Positions 50,087 to 61,813 of a stretch of 64,000 nt of DNA are shown here, in pieces. The stretch covers positions 12,576,501 to 12,640,500 of the forward strand of contig NC_135553.1 of NCBI RefSeq assembly GCF_964340395.1, written 5' to 3'. The translations under genes were made by a program, and so were the position numbers. Each line of letters opens with the position of its first letter. Position 1 is the first letter of the stretch. The notes beneath the pieces were generated by a model. It saw only the letters and a program-made list of their open reading frames with translations, had not been told where the DNA came from and searched no databases. This DNA comes from Glandiceps talaboti (lineage: Eukaryota > Hemichordata > Enteropneusta > Spengelidae).

Positions 50087-52869
50087 CTGTAAATGAGGAA
50101 ACCGGGATATGAAATTTACAGAAGGAATCATGTGGATTGGTTAGTTGGGTACTGGAGCCCTATGATTATGTAAATCAGTGCAATAAATTGTGAATAATAA
50201 TGAGTGTTATTTGCATTGATTAGCGAGTACTGGTCTCCATATAATATGACTCTTGTACAAGTTACAAGAAAAATGGAATGACCTAACCTCCCCCCCCCCC
50301 CCCCCTATCTGTCCCTGTTCCTAATCTCGGCTGTTATTATATACATCAATGGTGATGTTTTTAAAGACGTGACAAAAGCACTTTCTATAATAATCTAGTT
50401 CTCTTTACATACAAAAATGCGTTTAAAGGTATAAAATTGTCACCTACCAGTTGGTCACCCATGTTGGCGATTTGGCTTTGTACGTCAAATTTCCAATTCT
50501 GTAAAGAAATCATGAGAAACGTTACTTATTTCCAAACCAACAAAAATTGTGACGACCAAGCACATGCGTTTATAAAAGCTTCAGCTGTCGACAGATAACA
50601 ATACCTAGACGCTGTTATATAGGATGCAAACGGTAAATTGTGACAAATTCTACTCAATCAAATATGTCTGCAACCTATAACTGAAATGAACGTCGTAAGA
50701 AGTGAGTATTTGAGGTATATGTACATGACATTGTAATGTCGAGAGGCCGAAATAATATACTAGGTTTATTCACCATAATGTTGCAAATGGAAAAAGTCGC
50801 ACCCAGGTATTCGTAATACTGCGTGGTATACCAGTATCTAATGAGATTACGCAAGGAAGGGTAGAAGGCAAAGTATCTCTCAGAAAAAGGGAGGTTGATT
50901 TACAAATATAAACATTATTTCTTCGTGGTGGTGGTGTGCATGAAAGAGCAGTGTACATTTTCACCATTGTGTGTCACATCTTTCGATTCTCACAGGAATT
51001 CACAAATAACATCGCACAATACAGGTAATTAACTCCGGGACCAATAATGTGAAAACCAGTCAATTAATTAATTGGCACTACACTGGGAATCGAGTTGGTT
51101 GGTTTATTAAAGGGGGCTTATTACTCAGTTTGGAAAGTTAGCAAATAAGCTTTAAAAAAAGAAGAGAAAAAAACAAGACAACTGATGATGTACTTTGTTC
51201 GGTATATGTTTACATGGCAGGCCATTTCAAAACTATTTCAATAATGTTGACGGCGAGTAGGCCTATGCCCTACGACCTGAGCTAGTACATTATTACAGTG
51301 TAGTTAATTCAAATTATACGTGTACGTGACTGGGCGCAAAAACTGACAAATGTATCGGTGTCAGTTATTGTCTACAGATTGTTGTGCAGTTTGTCCGGGT
51401 GTCCGTCTCGTCGTTCTCAAGACGACGGACCGGTGTTGCGGTGTCAAGGCCAGTAGACACTTTGCGTTACATGCATCATCATGCGCATGCGATGTTCCAC
51501 GGGGACTGATCACTATAGTTACAGGCTATATGAAACATTAAACGCCAAACTGTCCCACGAGAACTAGGGGAAGGTGCAAACATTTAAAATGCCAATAACT
51601 AGACAGCGGTAAATGTAGATAAAAATAGCAACCATATTTCCTGTGAACTGAAATATTCATAAGGTTGAACAGAGTAATGAAAAATTAATGTCGCACGAAT
51701 CATAAAGAATTCTTTACATATGCAACGTCGTGTAGAGATACACTTGAAATGTGTGTTGGTCATTCAGAAGCCGGCGAATTTCGTATTTGAATCGCCGTAT
51801 CTGAGCAACACATCGGGCAATCAAAACTTCCCATCAATAACATTATATTCCATTTTAAAAGGACAATTGTAAGGACTTACTATACTTAAATAGTGACTGG
51901 TTTTATACCGGAGTTCAGTTATAAAGCCCGAACTTCTGGGCTAAATTATAGCGTCCGATATAGATTTACATATGATTGCCTTTTCACTGAAATATATCCG
52001 ATTACCTAAAAAACACACCAATACAGGTACTTCTTTACATTCGAGGGCTCATTGTACGTGTAAGTCGGCATGGCATTAATACAGTTGTCACCTGTCCCAC
52101 TGTCTGTCACAATCACATGCATTACAATAGAAAATTCGATATCAGACTTGTCGATGTCATTGTATTATCACAAAGCCATGAAGCTTTGTCAATTTACAAC
52201 GTGTAAACCGACACTATTTCCCATGGGGATATTGTTTGCTATTATAATTATATGAAATGTCAATTAACATAACGTGCGATATGGGATTCAATGTGATAAT
52301 TAATGATGATGTTTTTTTTTTTTTTTTTTAATGATGTTTATCTATGGGATGGGGTAAGTTTATGTCGTGAAAGGAAAAAACGACTTTCTAGAGTTTGTTT
52401 GGAATATTAGCTGGACAAGTCTTGTAAAATACAGTTTAGGAACCACCGCAATGAGACGTTTTGTTATACGTGTATTGAGATATGGTGCCCGTAACTGACG
52501 CGTATGACGAAGTCTGCGACACTTGGTTATTGAACAACTACATACATACTGTCTCGTAGACAAAATAAATATTCCCCGGGCTACCATAAACACGAACATA
52601 AATTACAATGGTTACCTCGTCCGCCTGCCACAGGTACCTCCCAGGTGCATCGTATACTTTAAACTCACCTTATAGGGGTCAACTTCGCGTTGTTGCCTTT
52701 TTTCCATGTTCCATTCGTGAACCAATGTCCATGATTCGGGGTGTCTGGAGTCCCCACTCAGCGACAAAGGTGTCAGCCCAACCGTACTGCTACCGCACGA
52801 ACCCGGGTCCCCTGGAGACGGCCCAACTCCAGCCATGGTACTCAGCTCGATTTCTCTGTTGTAAGTTTC
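49937..52869 (-). CDS. Unrecognised three-exon gene, about 122 residues, whole span
   Basis: Coding exons at 52669-52836 (from the ATG), 50448-50498 and 49937-50086 join in phase 0 at both introns. They encode 56 + 17 + 49 residues. The ATG has an excellent Kozak context (ACCATGG). The protein is hydrophilic, with a Gly/Pro/Ser-rich start, a central block SWTLVHEWNMEKRQQREVD then PYKNWKFDVQSQIANMGDQL, and a basic end (FKHRKDKIVKEQ). I see no signal peptide or membrane segment. I do not recognise the family. The frame is open 11 codons upstream of the ATG to an acceptor-like TTTAG at 52871-52870, so the first exon could instead be internal with more exons upstream. The existence of the gene is an inference from splice-site and frame agreement. 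Confidence 0.5.
50448..50498 (-). CDS. Unknown gene, exon 2 (17 residues)
   Basis: Acceptor TTTACAG|AATTGG and donor CTG|GTAGGT. The exon is 51 bp, phase 0 on both sides, encoding NWKFDVQSQIANMGDQL. It is too short to rest on alone; the support is two good splice sites and a seamless frame with both neighbours. Confidence 0.5.
50499..52668 (-). other. Intron between exons 1 and 2 of the unknown gene
   Basis: It includes a small CpG-containing patch around 51340-51560, with an imperfect inverted repeat at 51402-51431, and an AT-rich remainder. No supported exon, though one could hide in the CpG patch. Confidence 0.4.
52669..52869 (-). CDS. Unknown gene, exon 1 (coding from 52836)
   Basis: The donor reads TATAAG|GTGAGT, strong. 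Translation from the ATG gives 56 residues ending REVDPYK. The region is GC-richer than its surroundings and has CpGs, as expected near a promoter. A plus-strand open frame (52608-53042) overlaps it but lacks splice or family support. Confidence 0.5.
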
Positions 52870-53397
52870 CTAAAGAACACGTAGTAATATCTAGGCAATG
52901 TGTGTGTTTCACAGCAAAGCCGGTATTTGAAAGAATTGTTTCCTTAGCGCTTGAAAAAGTTGTCTGTCAGCGCGGCAAGCGGACAACTCGATTATATCTG
53001 TTGCACCGCACACAGTACAGGTGGTCAGCTGTACGAAGGTAGCGACGTGTCGCTATGGCGATACCCTTCGAGTGTATTGTTAGCCTGACGAGATCAGGTA
53101 CTTGTATATTTGCATAACAATAAAGTCGTTAGACTGATTACACTCAAATGACTTTGTGGGGTGCTTGGGGTGCGAGACGTGTTAACAACACTGCATTGAC
53201 TCACACAAAATGGTTGAAGTGAACTTCCACTTTATATCTTTGATAAATTTTTCGAACTTTAGCACGTTTTGGCGGGACGACAATAAGATAATTTTGTAAA
53301 CCGTTGGGTGGGAGGCTAGCGAAAGGTAATTAATACTGCACGGAATTTGTTATGAAAGTAATACATTGCACACACACACATATGTATAGTGTACGCA

Positions 53398-53770
53398 TAC
53401 ACAAATACACATACATTCATACATACATACATACATACATACATACATACATACATACATACATACATACATACACAAATACACATACATACATCCATAC
53501 ATACATACATACATACATACATACATACATACATACATACATACATACATGCATACATACATACATGCATACATACATACATACATACATACATACACAA
53601 ATACACATACATACATACATACATACATACATACATACATACATACATACACATACATACATACATACATACATACATACATACATACATACATACATAC
53701 ATACATACATACATACACACATACATACATACATACATACATACATACATACACACGCATACACACACAC
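53398..53770. repeat. (ACAT)n array, about 370 bp
   Basis: ACAT tetranucleotide repeats with scattered ACACAAAT and GCAT interruptions and CA ends. Long open frames on both strands are artefacts of the repeat. Confidence 0.98.
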
Positions 53771-54131
53771 AATTTTTCATTTATGACAGGCGTCAGTCGG
53801 GTGATTTTTCCCCCATAATATATTATATTTGAATAACATATGACCTCTTACTTGATGAGTTGTCATTTAATCTGACATTGGTGATAATAACAATCAAACT
53901 TCTACAAGTTTGAAATACCACAGATTATTATGATATGGTACACAAATGAACACTTATAAAGACTTAAGAGGTAATGACAACCTAAGGACAACAAATCTCA
54001 AAGCTGATAATGCACATCATACCAAAACATCACTGCTGATGAAATACAAATTATGTACAATATAAATTATCATTTAGAATACAATACACTTCCAATTACA
54101 GAAGTTCAAATTTGATGACCATTTGGATTTA

Positions 54132-54212
54132 CAATGATATCATATTCCCATAATGCACCACTCAAAATCCACCATCTTGAATGGTGTGTTATGGGAATAT
54201 ATGATTTCATTG
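54132..54212. repeat. Foldback, about 30-bp arms
   Basis: 54132-54160 (CAATGATATCATATTCCCAT to ACCA) pairs with 54182-54212 with a few mismatches; the spacer is about 21 bp. Intergenic. Confidence 0.8.
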
Positions 54213-54410
54213 ATAAACATAATCACTGTGTATACCAGTCACATTCTTTGCAACGACAAATAATCTAGTGTTCATTTCCAACACCCTAGTAGGAGGGTTT
54301 TAATCACTACCCCAAAGACCCAAGATTAGGTTTTATGACAAAACCGCCCAGATATTTCCACAATCCTTGTATCTGAGCATGTTCACTTTTGAAAATCAAA
54401 ATGCTAAAAT

Positions 54411-54612
54411 AATGTCAAGTGTGGTATCTGATAACAGCTAGGAGGTCGTAAAATACAAGACACTATATAATCTAGACTGAATGAGGTTGACCTTAAGAGA
54501 AACACTATTTTTATCGACAATCTTGCAATACAATGGATTGAACCTTAGACTGAGATTGAACACAAGACATCTATTTTACGACCTCCTGTTATCAGACACC
54601 ACACTTGGCATT
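54411..54612. mobile_element. Putative MITE, about 200 bp with 50-bp inverted ends
   Basis: The left arm (54411-54463) starts AATGTCAAGTGTGGTATCTG. The complement of the right arm (54561-54612) starts AATGCCAAGTGTGGTGTCTG, and both continue ATAACAG-AGGAGGTCGTAAAAT. The loop has no coding capacity and I could not define a target-site duplication, so the superfamily is undetermined. Confidence 0.65.
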
Positions 54613-55654
54613 GATTGTTTGAATTGAACCTTCCAAAGAGTGTAATTGTTTATATACAGGGGTCTTATTAACTGAGTTTAACTTAAAAACCACAGTTGTG
54701 TCTATTCTTTTCATGCTGGTCATGTGAATTTCATTGTAATGTCAATACATGCCTTGTATAACTTTGCAATGGTCTTAGTAATGTCATTGTTACAATGTTA
54801 GAAAAGTTAATTGCATAGTAAGGACTTCTGTAACAATAACAGTGGCATTTTACAATTATAATAAATAATTATAATTTTATCATTGGACCATTTTATAATT
54901 TCTATCTTAATATCAGGTTTTAATTAAGTTAATTGCAAGTGATAATTAGGTATGCTTCAGGAGATTGAATACTGTGAGTACATTTTAAACATTTGGCAAA
55001 AATTATGTCCCAAAATGCATGATCTCAGCTTGTACCCCAATAATGCTTAACTTAGTCTCTTTTGTCACACTATTATGTTTGACTTTGGTCATCATTTGAA
55101 ATCTTCATCAAATCAAATCTTCATCAAATCAAATCAAAGGAAATGAAAATCAAAAGTACAGAAATAAGAAATGCAAATTTTCACTTGCCAGGAATAATGG
55201 AAATTTCTCAATTCACGAAAACATATTGAAGATTATTGTTACGATCATGCATCATCTTCGCTGCTTCTAGAATACATCTAGCAGTTGAAATTTGTCAAAT
55301 TTTATTTTGAAAGATATATATACCGGTAATACATAGAATGAAAGATCTTCTCTTTCTAGAATTCACCTGCATTTATTCTCTATAGCTTTAAATAAATATT
55401 CTTGATACTTCAAAAAAAAAAAACCCAAAAAACCCCAAACCCCCAAAAACTCATGTAAAATGCCAATGGTTTTAATGATAACTAAGCATTGTAGTTGCAC
55501 TCTGACCACTGGTGGCGCTCTTTAGACTTCTTCACCACTGCCACAGTTTTAGTAAACCCTAATAACATTATTATTTCCCCAAAATAAATATACAGTTCTA
55601 ATTTATATGACAACTTTAAAGAAGCACATGAACATTATTTAATCAAAGCAAAGC

Positions 55655-55718
55655 AGAGCCCTAAAGATATCAAAACAGAGCCCTAAAGATATCAAAACAG
55701 AGCCATACAGATATAAAA
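55655..55718. repeat. 22-bp tandem repeat, three copies
   Basis: The unit AGAGCCCTAAAGATATCAAA plus AC occurs twice exactly, then once diverged. Confidence 0.9.
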
Positions 55719-56117
55719 AAAACCCTCACGATATGACTGTATATGAAGGTACTGTGGAGTTTTTTTTGTAATTAATCTAAAAACCCAGTTTCTGTTACAG
55801 TTCCTGAGCTTCACTCAGTGAATTTAAAAAAAAATCATTTGGTTCAATTCCTCCAAGATGTCCATGTGACATGCATATGTTCACTAAAGTATGTCACATT
55901 TGTGCCAGGTTTGAAAGATATTATACTTATACATTTGTATATGCCAAACATATAGCTGGACGATGATGTAATGGACGGACCGACAAAAGCAACTCCTATA
56001 CATTCCTTGGGGCTCTGCCCCATTACGAATGAAAAGTGACACTAACTATTGCAATTGGACCGAATATGAAAACAAACACTTGATAACAGTATCTAAGAAT
56101 TCATGATATCATGTCAC

Positions 56118-56377
56118 TCATTTGTTAGTTTTGTCACAATCATATTTGGAATATCCTTGTAATGTTATCTTAACTTTGTTCTGGTAATCTTCCTCTTTGT
56201 CTGTCTTCATCATTAAAGCAACTCTCTTCTCAGCATTGACTGGGTGGTCATTGAAAAAATTCCATCCACAGAAAAAACAGCAATCTTTGTAATAGTAGCA
56301 AAATTTCTCTTTACTGCTGAGGGGAATGTACCCATAAATATCCACTGTTTCACAAAGGTTCAGCAATAGATGAATAC
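56118..56377 (-). CDS. ST6GAL: ST6Gal-like terminal coding exon 4 (residues 346-431)
   Basis: Acceptor CTTGTAG|GTATTC; stop TGA at 56118-56120. It encodes the rest of motif S ([14 protein letters not shown]), motif III (CYYYKDC) and motif VS (HPVNAEK), ending in a Lys-rich tail. Confidence 0.95.
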
Positions 56378-59300
56378 CTACAAGATGAACAAAATTAAGA
56401 ACCAACTATTTATATGTAGTTTGAAACACTGAAAACAAAAGAAATCACTCTTTGAACAACAGATGGCGCCGTGTATGGCAAAACATTCTGGTGCTGCACT
56501 TGAATTATTCTTTATTCTATTATTGTCTTTATACAACCTGTGTTGTTACTATTTACACCTCCACTCACAGTATAGTCAAAGTCATTACTCTATTAAGTCC
56601 AGAGATGAATAAGATGCAACTTAAAATTCATCCATAACCACCCACACAGTCATTAACATCATGTCTTTGTGAATCAATCACAGATTTCTAACCAATAACA
56701 CAGTCTCTCATAAAGTTAGTATTTATTGGGGGCAATTATGTAATGTCCAAATTTGATATATTTGTTGGCTCAGGATGCTATTTATACACTATTATGTAAT
56801 TTTATATAATAGTTGGGGTTCACTGATTGTATGAGCAACTTTTTGTGTCGATTGATGGACTTTGACCAGATGTGGTTTAGTTAGAGACCACATTGGTATC
56901 CAGATTATATCAAAATCATAAAAATAGCGCCAATGGCGTTGTAGCACAACTGCAGTTTTTAAAAATGTTTTCCCATATGCTGATCCATGTTGGGTATAGG
57001 TGTTCATTTGCTGAATGATTATCCATACATTATTGAATGTGCTAAAAAACCAAATACTTCAAAAATGAAGGATATCTTGTGAATTTATTAGAGGTTTATT
57101 TTGAGATAAAATGTGTTGGTTTCATTCACTTATCACTTATCAGAATGGGACGTCTTGCTTGCCAACTTCCATTTCACATATAAGCAATAATTTCTATTGC
57201 TATTGTAACTGTAAGGCCTGTCAACGTTGTCAATGTAACGAGAATTGCCTAGCAAGTTCTTTATGTCACTTCTGTCTAAGTCTGTTTTTATGATAACTTC
57301 GTACCGACAAGTGAAAATGAATGAAATCAACACACATCATCAGTGTTTTTTATTAAACAAAGTGAATTTACAAGGTACCGTTCCCCTTTAATTGTGCATT
57401 TTTTATTATCATTATGGTAATTTGACAATTTCTAAGATTTTGGTCATACCCATAAAACCAGATGTTGGTGGAAATCCACTCAGTTCTTCATCACTAAACT
57501 CCTGTATGACATCCCATAATTTCCACACTGATTCTAACCGCATCACGTATACTGGTGACTCAGGATGCTTGTAGTGCCATTTTGCATAACTACAGAATAC
57601 ACTTTTACTGTCTTTATACCACTGGAAACAATATGAACACAACCAATATTGTAACACTTAGTTGACAGTTTTCAACAACAACAACATCAGACAAATCATG
57701 GGGTTTATAAAAATTCAAGTTATCTTTCAAAATGGCGCTGTTTGATACAACCATGCAGATACCAAAACTACACATGCCAACTAACAAGACAGCAAGGTTG
57801 AATGAATACAGTTTTTTCCTACATTTTTGTCTAAATAAAATTAACAAATGTGCAACTTGTAGACATCAAATGCAGACATCAACACATTGGTGGCCATCCA
57901 CATGTCTGTGTCTAGCTCTGGATGTATGCGCTACGATGTTCGACACGTCTTCCATCTACAGCGTAGATGGAAGACGTGTTGAACATCGTAGCGCATACAT
58001 CCAGAGCTAGTCTGTGTCTAGTTGCAGTATGTTTAAATGGTTTATTTCATATTTCATAATAGATAAAAATGTAGCAAGAAATTATAATCTTGTTATCTTA
58101 GTATAGAGTATGCACTATCTGATATGTTTCTGTGTGGTTCAGGTTGTATTGAACAGAGCCAGTGAATGGTAACTTGAAATGCGGTATATCTTATTTTTGG
58201 GGCAACAAACATTATCAAAGACAATTTCGTTCACGATGGTAAGATTTCAAAGAAAATGTGTATATCAATCAGAAATGTACCTGCCCAACAGAAAATCTGT
58301 GACTTTGACTGACAGTTCAACAATCACACATTGAAATATTTTGGTCACATTTAATATGAAGAAAGAAAGCAGTTTGAAAGTAATATGACATAAAATGCTA
58401 TCTGTCTACACAGGCACTGACAAGTATTTCTGAAATACTGAAGACTTGCCCCTTTAGTCTGGTGGACAGAGGAGTGTTTTGAGCCTTCTAGAGGGAAGCT
58501 AGATATAGTCAGCAGCAACTTTCAAACTACTTGTCATTTCAAATTATCAACACACACACTGACAGTTTTTGCTATAAACATAAATAATGTTTCTTTACGT
58601 TAACTGAATTAAATTCCTTGAGATACCTTGTTCAGATTTGCATTGTATGGTCCTTCTCTCCATGATATAAGTATTTCAGAGTCTTTGAGTTCTTCAAGGT
58701 CTTTGAATCCATCATCAGTTCTGAACACTTTGTTGTTAGCAATACGTATTGTTGTCTTGCTGCCCACATCCCTTTCAAATCCTTTAAGTGGTGCAACATT
58801 AAAACGGAGAACTGCATCATGGGAATCTATTCAAAAAGAGCGACAGAAACATGAATTTGCGGTGTGTGACAGTTGCGCTTGATATTCCTAAGTTATCAGT
58901 TCATACATACACTGTAAATGTACATTCAGATTTAGAGACATATCAATTTAATTTCTTAAGATTTTCTGAAGTACTGGAAATGTTGGAAATACAAATGTTA
59001 TATAAATTAGAAACTATATCACAACTTCATGTCAATTTTATACAAAACAAAAGAAGTTGAAAATACACAGCTAGCTACTTCATATATCCAATGGGCTTGC
59101 CAAAGTTTAATATCAGCGGCCAAAATAAACTTGATCAAAAGAAACTCTGACAATGTAAATCAATCCAATCACAGACTATATCAGGGAAAGGACATCTTGT
59201 GAAATCACATTTGTAATAACAACTTGCATGCTAAATGAGATAAAATATATTCATTTCATTCACGTTCAGAACGTAGGAAGAAATGACTTATGGGCCTTCC

Positions 59301-60396
59301 TATGCAACTTCTAGTTGTCAACGGTTCTATTGTTAATAAATGTAATTGTATATTTAACATGACCAGTCAAAAATATTTTTAACAGAACTTCCCTACCAAG
59401 GCTCATCACTTCCACCTGAGTTTGGATCAATCCCAGCTCTGTACTGATAAGTCACATAAGTGAAATAAAGTGAATGAAACAATGTATTGTATCTCATTTA
59501 ACATCCAGGTTTTTATTAAATAGTGAATTCAGAAGGTATACTTTCCCTTTAAGTAATGGTACTAGGTCGACTAAATGCAATGAAATCTGGATTTAAAAAA
59601 AAAAGACTTCACAGAAAACAACCCCATCACTTTGGGGCGACAGAGCAGATGCTATTATTACAGCAAATACATATATCGTATATATCAGTGTGTAGGCTCC
59701 TCAGGAATGACACACAAAAACACAATACTTGCCTATCTCTTCTCCTAACTGTGATTGGTGCAGTGACCCTGAACTTGTTACAACCGCACATGACTTGTAT
59801 GGAATACGCGAGTCTTTTGGCAGAAATGAATCTTCTGGAAAATACCTCCCAATTCCAAGTTCATGAAAAGGTGAGTCTTCTGGGTGGACAAAGTCTATTG
59901 GTACAGCAGCTTTAAGACGACAAGCAACCTCACTGGCAGATGCACCAGTTTTTCCTTTGACACGTTGTTGAAACTTGGGAACAACTTCCTCAGCTGAATC
60001 AAAATTTCTATTATAAAACATCAGGGCCTTGTCCATCCATGGTTCCTCCTTTGGGAGGAAACAAACTCGTTGTTGAAGAGGAAAGTTTTCAGAAGGAATC
60101 GTCTTTTCTTTGATGCGAGAATGTAAGTGACTGAGTTCTTCAAAATCAGTGATTGGCAGTGTAATGACTTCTTCATTTTTATTGGCTGGGTACCAGAGCA
60201 CAGAAGAATCTGCTTGCACTGCTACGTTAACTTCACAAGTAGCTTCCTTGAAGTAAGGAAGAGTTGGAAGACGGGTAAAACTAGCAACAACAAAATAGGC
60301 TAAAACTCCAAAGAGAATACAACTTGCACGCAGAAAATGAATACCTTTAGTTGTCAAATATAAAATCCTCTGTTTTGCTGTGTTCCTAAACCCCAT
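56118..60396 (-). CDS. ST6GAL: ST6Gal-type beta-galactoside alpha-2,6-sialyltransferase, four coding exons, whole span
   Basis: GT29 enzyme that transfers sialic acid from CMP-Neu5Ac to the 6-OH of terminal galactose on glycoprotein glycans in the Golgi. Exons 59733-60396, 58627-58826, 57450-57621 and 56118-56377 join to 431 residues; human ST6GAL1 is of similar size. Topology: short cytosolic tail, a signal-anchor at about residues 21-40, a stem, then the catalytic domain. Sialylmotif L lies at about 202-249 ([27 protein letters not shown]). Motif S lies at about 339-361 (PPTSGF, CETVDIY). Motif III is around Y373-Y375 and motif VS is H390-xxxx-E395. The usual motif L-motif S disulphide partners are present (C203, C354). 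Nothing suggests loss of function. An in-frame TAA at 60427-60429 precedes the ATG. Confidence 0.95.
57450..57621 (-). CDS. ST6GAL: ST6Gal-like coding exon 3 (residues 289-346)
   Basis: Acceptor TTTCCAG|TGGTAT and donor TTTATGG|GTATGA. The exon is 172 bp, entering in phase 0 and leaving in phase 1. It encodes [19 protein letters not shown] and FPPTSGFM, the start of sialylmotif S. Confidence 0.95.
57912..58010. repeat. Near-perfect hairpin, 48-bp arms and 3-nt loop, in ST6Gal intron 2
   Basis: 57912-57959 (starting CTAGCTCTGGATGTATGCGC) is the reverse complement of 57963-58010 at 47 of 48 positions. The single difference gives a G:U wobble in RNA on one strand. The loop is AGC at 57960-57962. 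The 12-mer GTCTGTGTCTAG lies at 57904-57915 and 58010-58021. An open frame reading through it is incidental. Confidence 0.97.
58627..58826 (-). CDS. ST6GAL: ST6Gal-like coding exon 2 (residues 222-288)
   Basis: Acceptor GAATAG|ATTCCC and donor AACAAG|GTATCT. The exon is 200 bp, entering in phase 1 and leaving in phase 0. It completes motif L ([20 protein letters not shown] onward) and encodes the [12 protein letters not shown] segment. Confidence 0.95.
59733..60396 (-). CDS. ST6GAL: ST6Gal-like coding exon 1 (residues 1-222), GC donor
   Basis: Encodes the cytosolic tail, membrane anchor ([20 protein letters not shown]), stem and the start of sialylmotif L up to SQLGEEI. The donor is GAGATAG|GCAAGT, a GC-AG intron that leaves phase 1. 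Using no donor would end the frame nine codons later without the catalytic domain. A plausible acceptor TTAATACAG at 60460-60461 suggests that a 5' UTR exon starts at 60459. Confidence 0.94.
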
Positions 60397-60658
60397 ATTG
60401 CAGCATATAGTGGTAACTTGTCTGGTTTATTAGTAGTAGTAAAATGAAAAGACCGGGTGCTGTATTAATGTAGAAAACAACAAGATTTTATAGATGTTAT
60501 AATATCACATTTCTTTCCTTCTTGGGTGTACTTTACGAGAGAACAGCGTCATGTTCCTATGAATAATAAATAATAGGAGAAATAACATTTAAACTCAAGA
60601 CAATAATGTGCACTGCAAGGTTCAGTATTAAAACTAATTTTCATGGGAAATTTCTTTC

Positions 60659-60710
60659 AGTGGCCACCTGGATGAGAATTGGGTATTTATTTTGGATTTT
60701 AATTGATAAA
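60659..60710 (+). repeat. Dispersed repeat copy, related to 46040-46093
   Basis: Begins AGTGGCCACCTGGATGAGAA and ends GGATTTTAATTGATAAA. An inverted, shorter relative lies at 61309-61350 and the best match is at 46040-46093 on the other strand. Confidence 0.72.
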
Positions 60711-61813
60711 ACAACTCTACTGATTTTCTACTTGAAAAAAAACAACAAATGAAATAACATTTATCAAGTCCTTGTTTGTAACTCAACAAATTGCATTTTT
60801 TCTTTTTAAAAAACATGTAAAATGTTGGTTATTGTTACAATAACAAACGTTATGTATACTTTTTAGCTTTTTGCAATATATTGATGTGGTAACATGGACG
60901 TGGTAACATGGACTTGGTGAAATGCTAATTCACATTGTTTTTTGAAGGTGGAAAACATACTAAACCTTGTTTATAATATGCCATATTCCAGTTATGCTAA
61001 AGATAACAGATTTCATGGTTTGGCCACTTAGAGCACTGTTCACAAGCTGTTTGGTGGCATGAAGTGAGGGCTAGATTAGTGGCGTATACTAGCGTAAAGA
61101 CAACAAACTCAAAGCTACCACCTGTAATCAAAACATGCCTAACATCTATGTTAATTCTCTTTTGAGAACCTTTACAAATCTTTTACCTGCATTTTATTCA
61201 CAACTTCATGCAACTAGTGGCCGTGACAAAATGTTCAGCTTTCCCTTTGCCAAATCTATTGTGGTGCTTACCTGAGAAATGGCTGGAACTTCAGTAACAT
61301 GGCATATTAAACTTAAATAAATACCCATTGTTATCCATATGGCCAGTTTAAATAATATGCCTTATCTGTGTATTGTTGTATTGTTATTTTTTTTTTGTTC
61401 TCTAAAAATCACATGCAGGAAGTTTATGGTGTTCACAATTGCAATTAATGGTACTCAAGATTGTTAATTTTATGTTATGTGATTACATGTCACTCTAATA
61501 AACATACTACTAGTACAGTATAAGAATTTTCATGATAATCAACACACATATATGTTTATTTAAATTCTTATTTCCTTGTTTCTTAACAAAAACTATAGTC
61601 TGGAAGATATTAACTTGTCTATATTCCCTTGAACGAACTTTGCTTTGTTGATTTGAAAAGAAACAAGTTGAGTAGTAAACAATCTCAACATGTTCACAAC
61701 AGTACTTTTGTGCTGCACCAGAGTCAATTTCCAAGAAACACTTTTCAAACAGTTAAAACACTAATTATGCTGATCATTCCATCACTTCTATGATTATGAT
61801 ATCCACAAAATGA

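Larger units (their letters stand above)
52870..56117. other. Intergenic stretch between the unknown gene and the sialyltransferase gene
   Basis: No exon found. 52.87-53.3 kb is relatively GC/CpG-rich, with a TATAAAG-like word on the minus strand near 53233, a candidate promoter of the unknown gene. The rest holds a 370-bp ACAT array (53398-53770), two foldback elements (54132-54212 and 54411-54612), an A/C-rich tract (55412-55450), a 22-bp tandem repeat (55655-55718) and a repeat-like segment with GGACGGACCGAC and GGGGCTCTGCCCC words (about 55850-56020). Confidence 0.6.

Noticed and set aside
52608-53042. 144-codon plus-strand frame
   Set aside because: Overlaps the minus-strand exon 1 of the candidate gene; no family resemblance or splice support. 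A CpG-rich, stop-poor region explains it.
53316-53832. Six overlapping long frames
   Set aside because: All are translations of the ACAT array.
57614-58010. Open frames at the hairpin and beside exon 3
   Set aside because: They lie in sialyltransferase intron 2; one merely reads through the hairpin and neither resembles a protein family.
59556-59915. 119-codon plus-strand frame opposite sialyltransferase exon 1
   Set aside because: Antisense shadow of a strongly supported coding exon.
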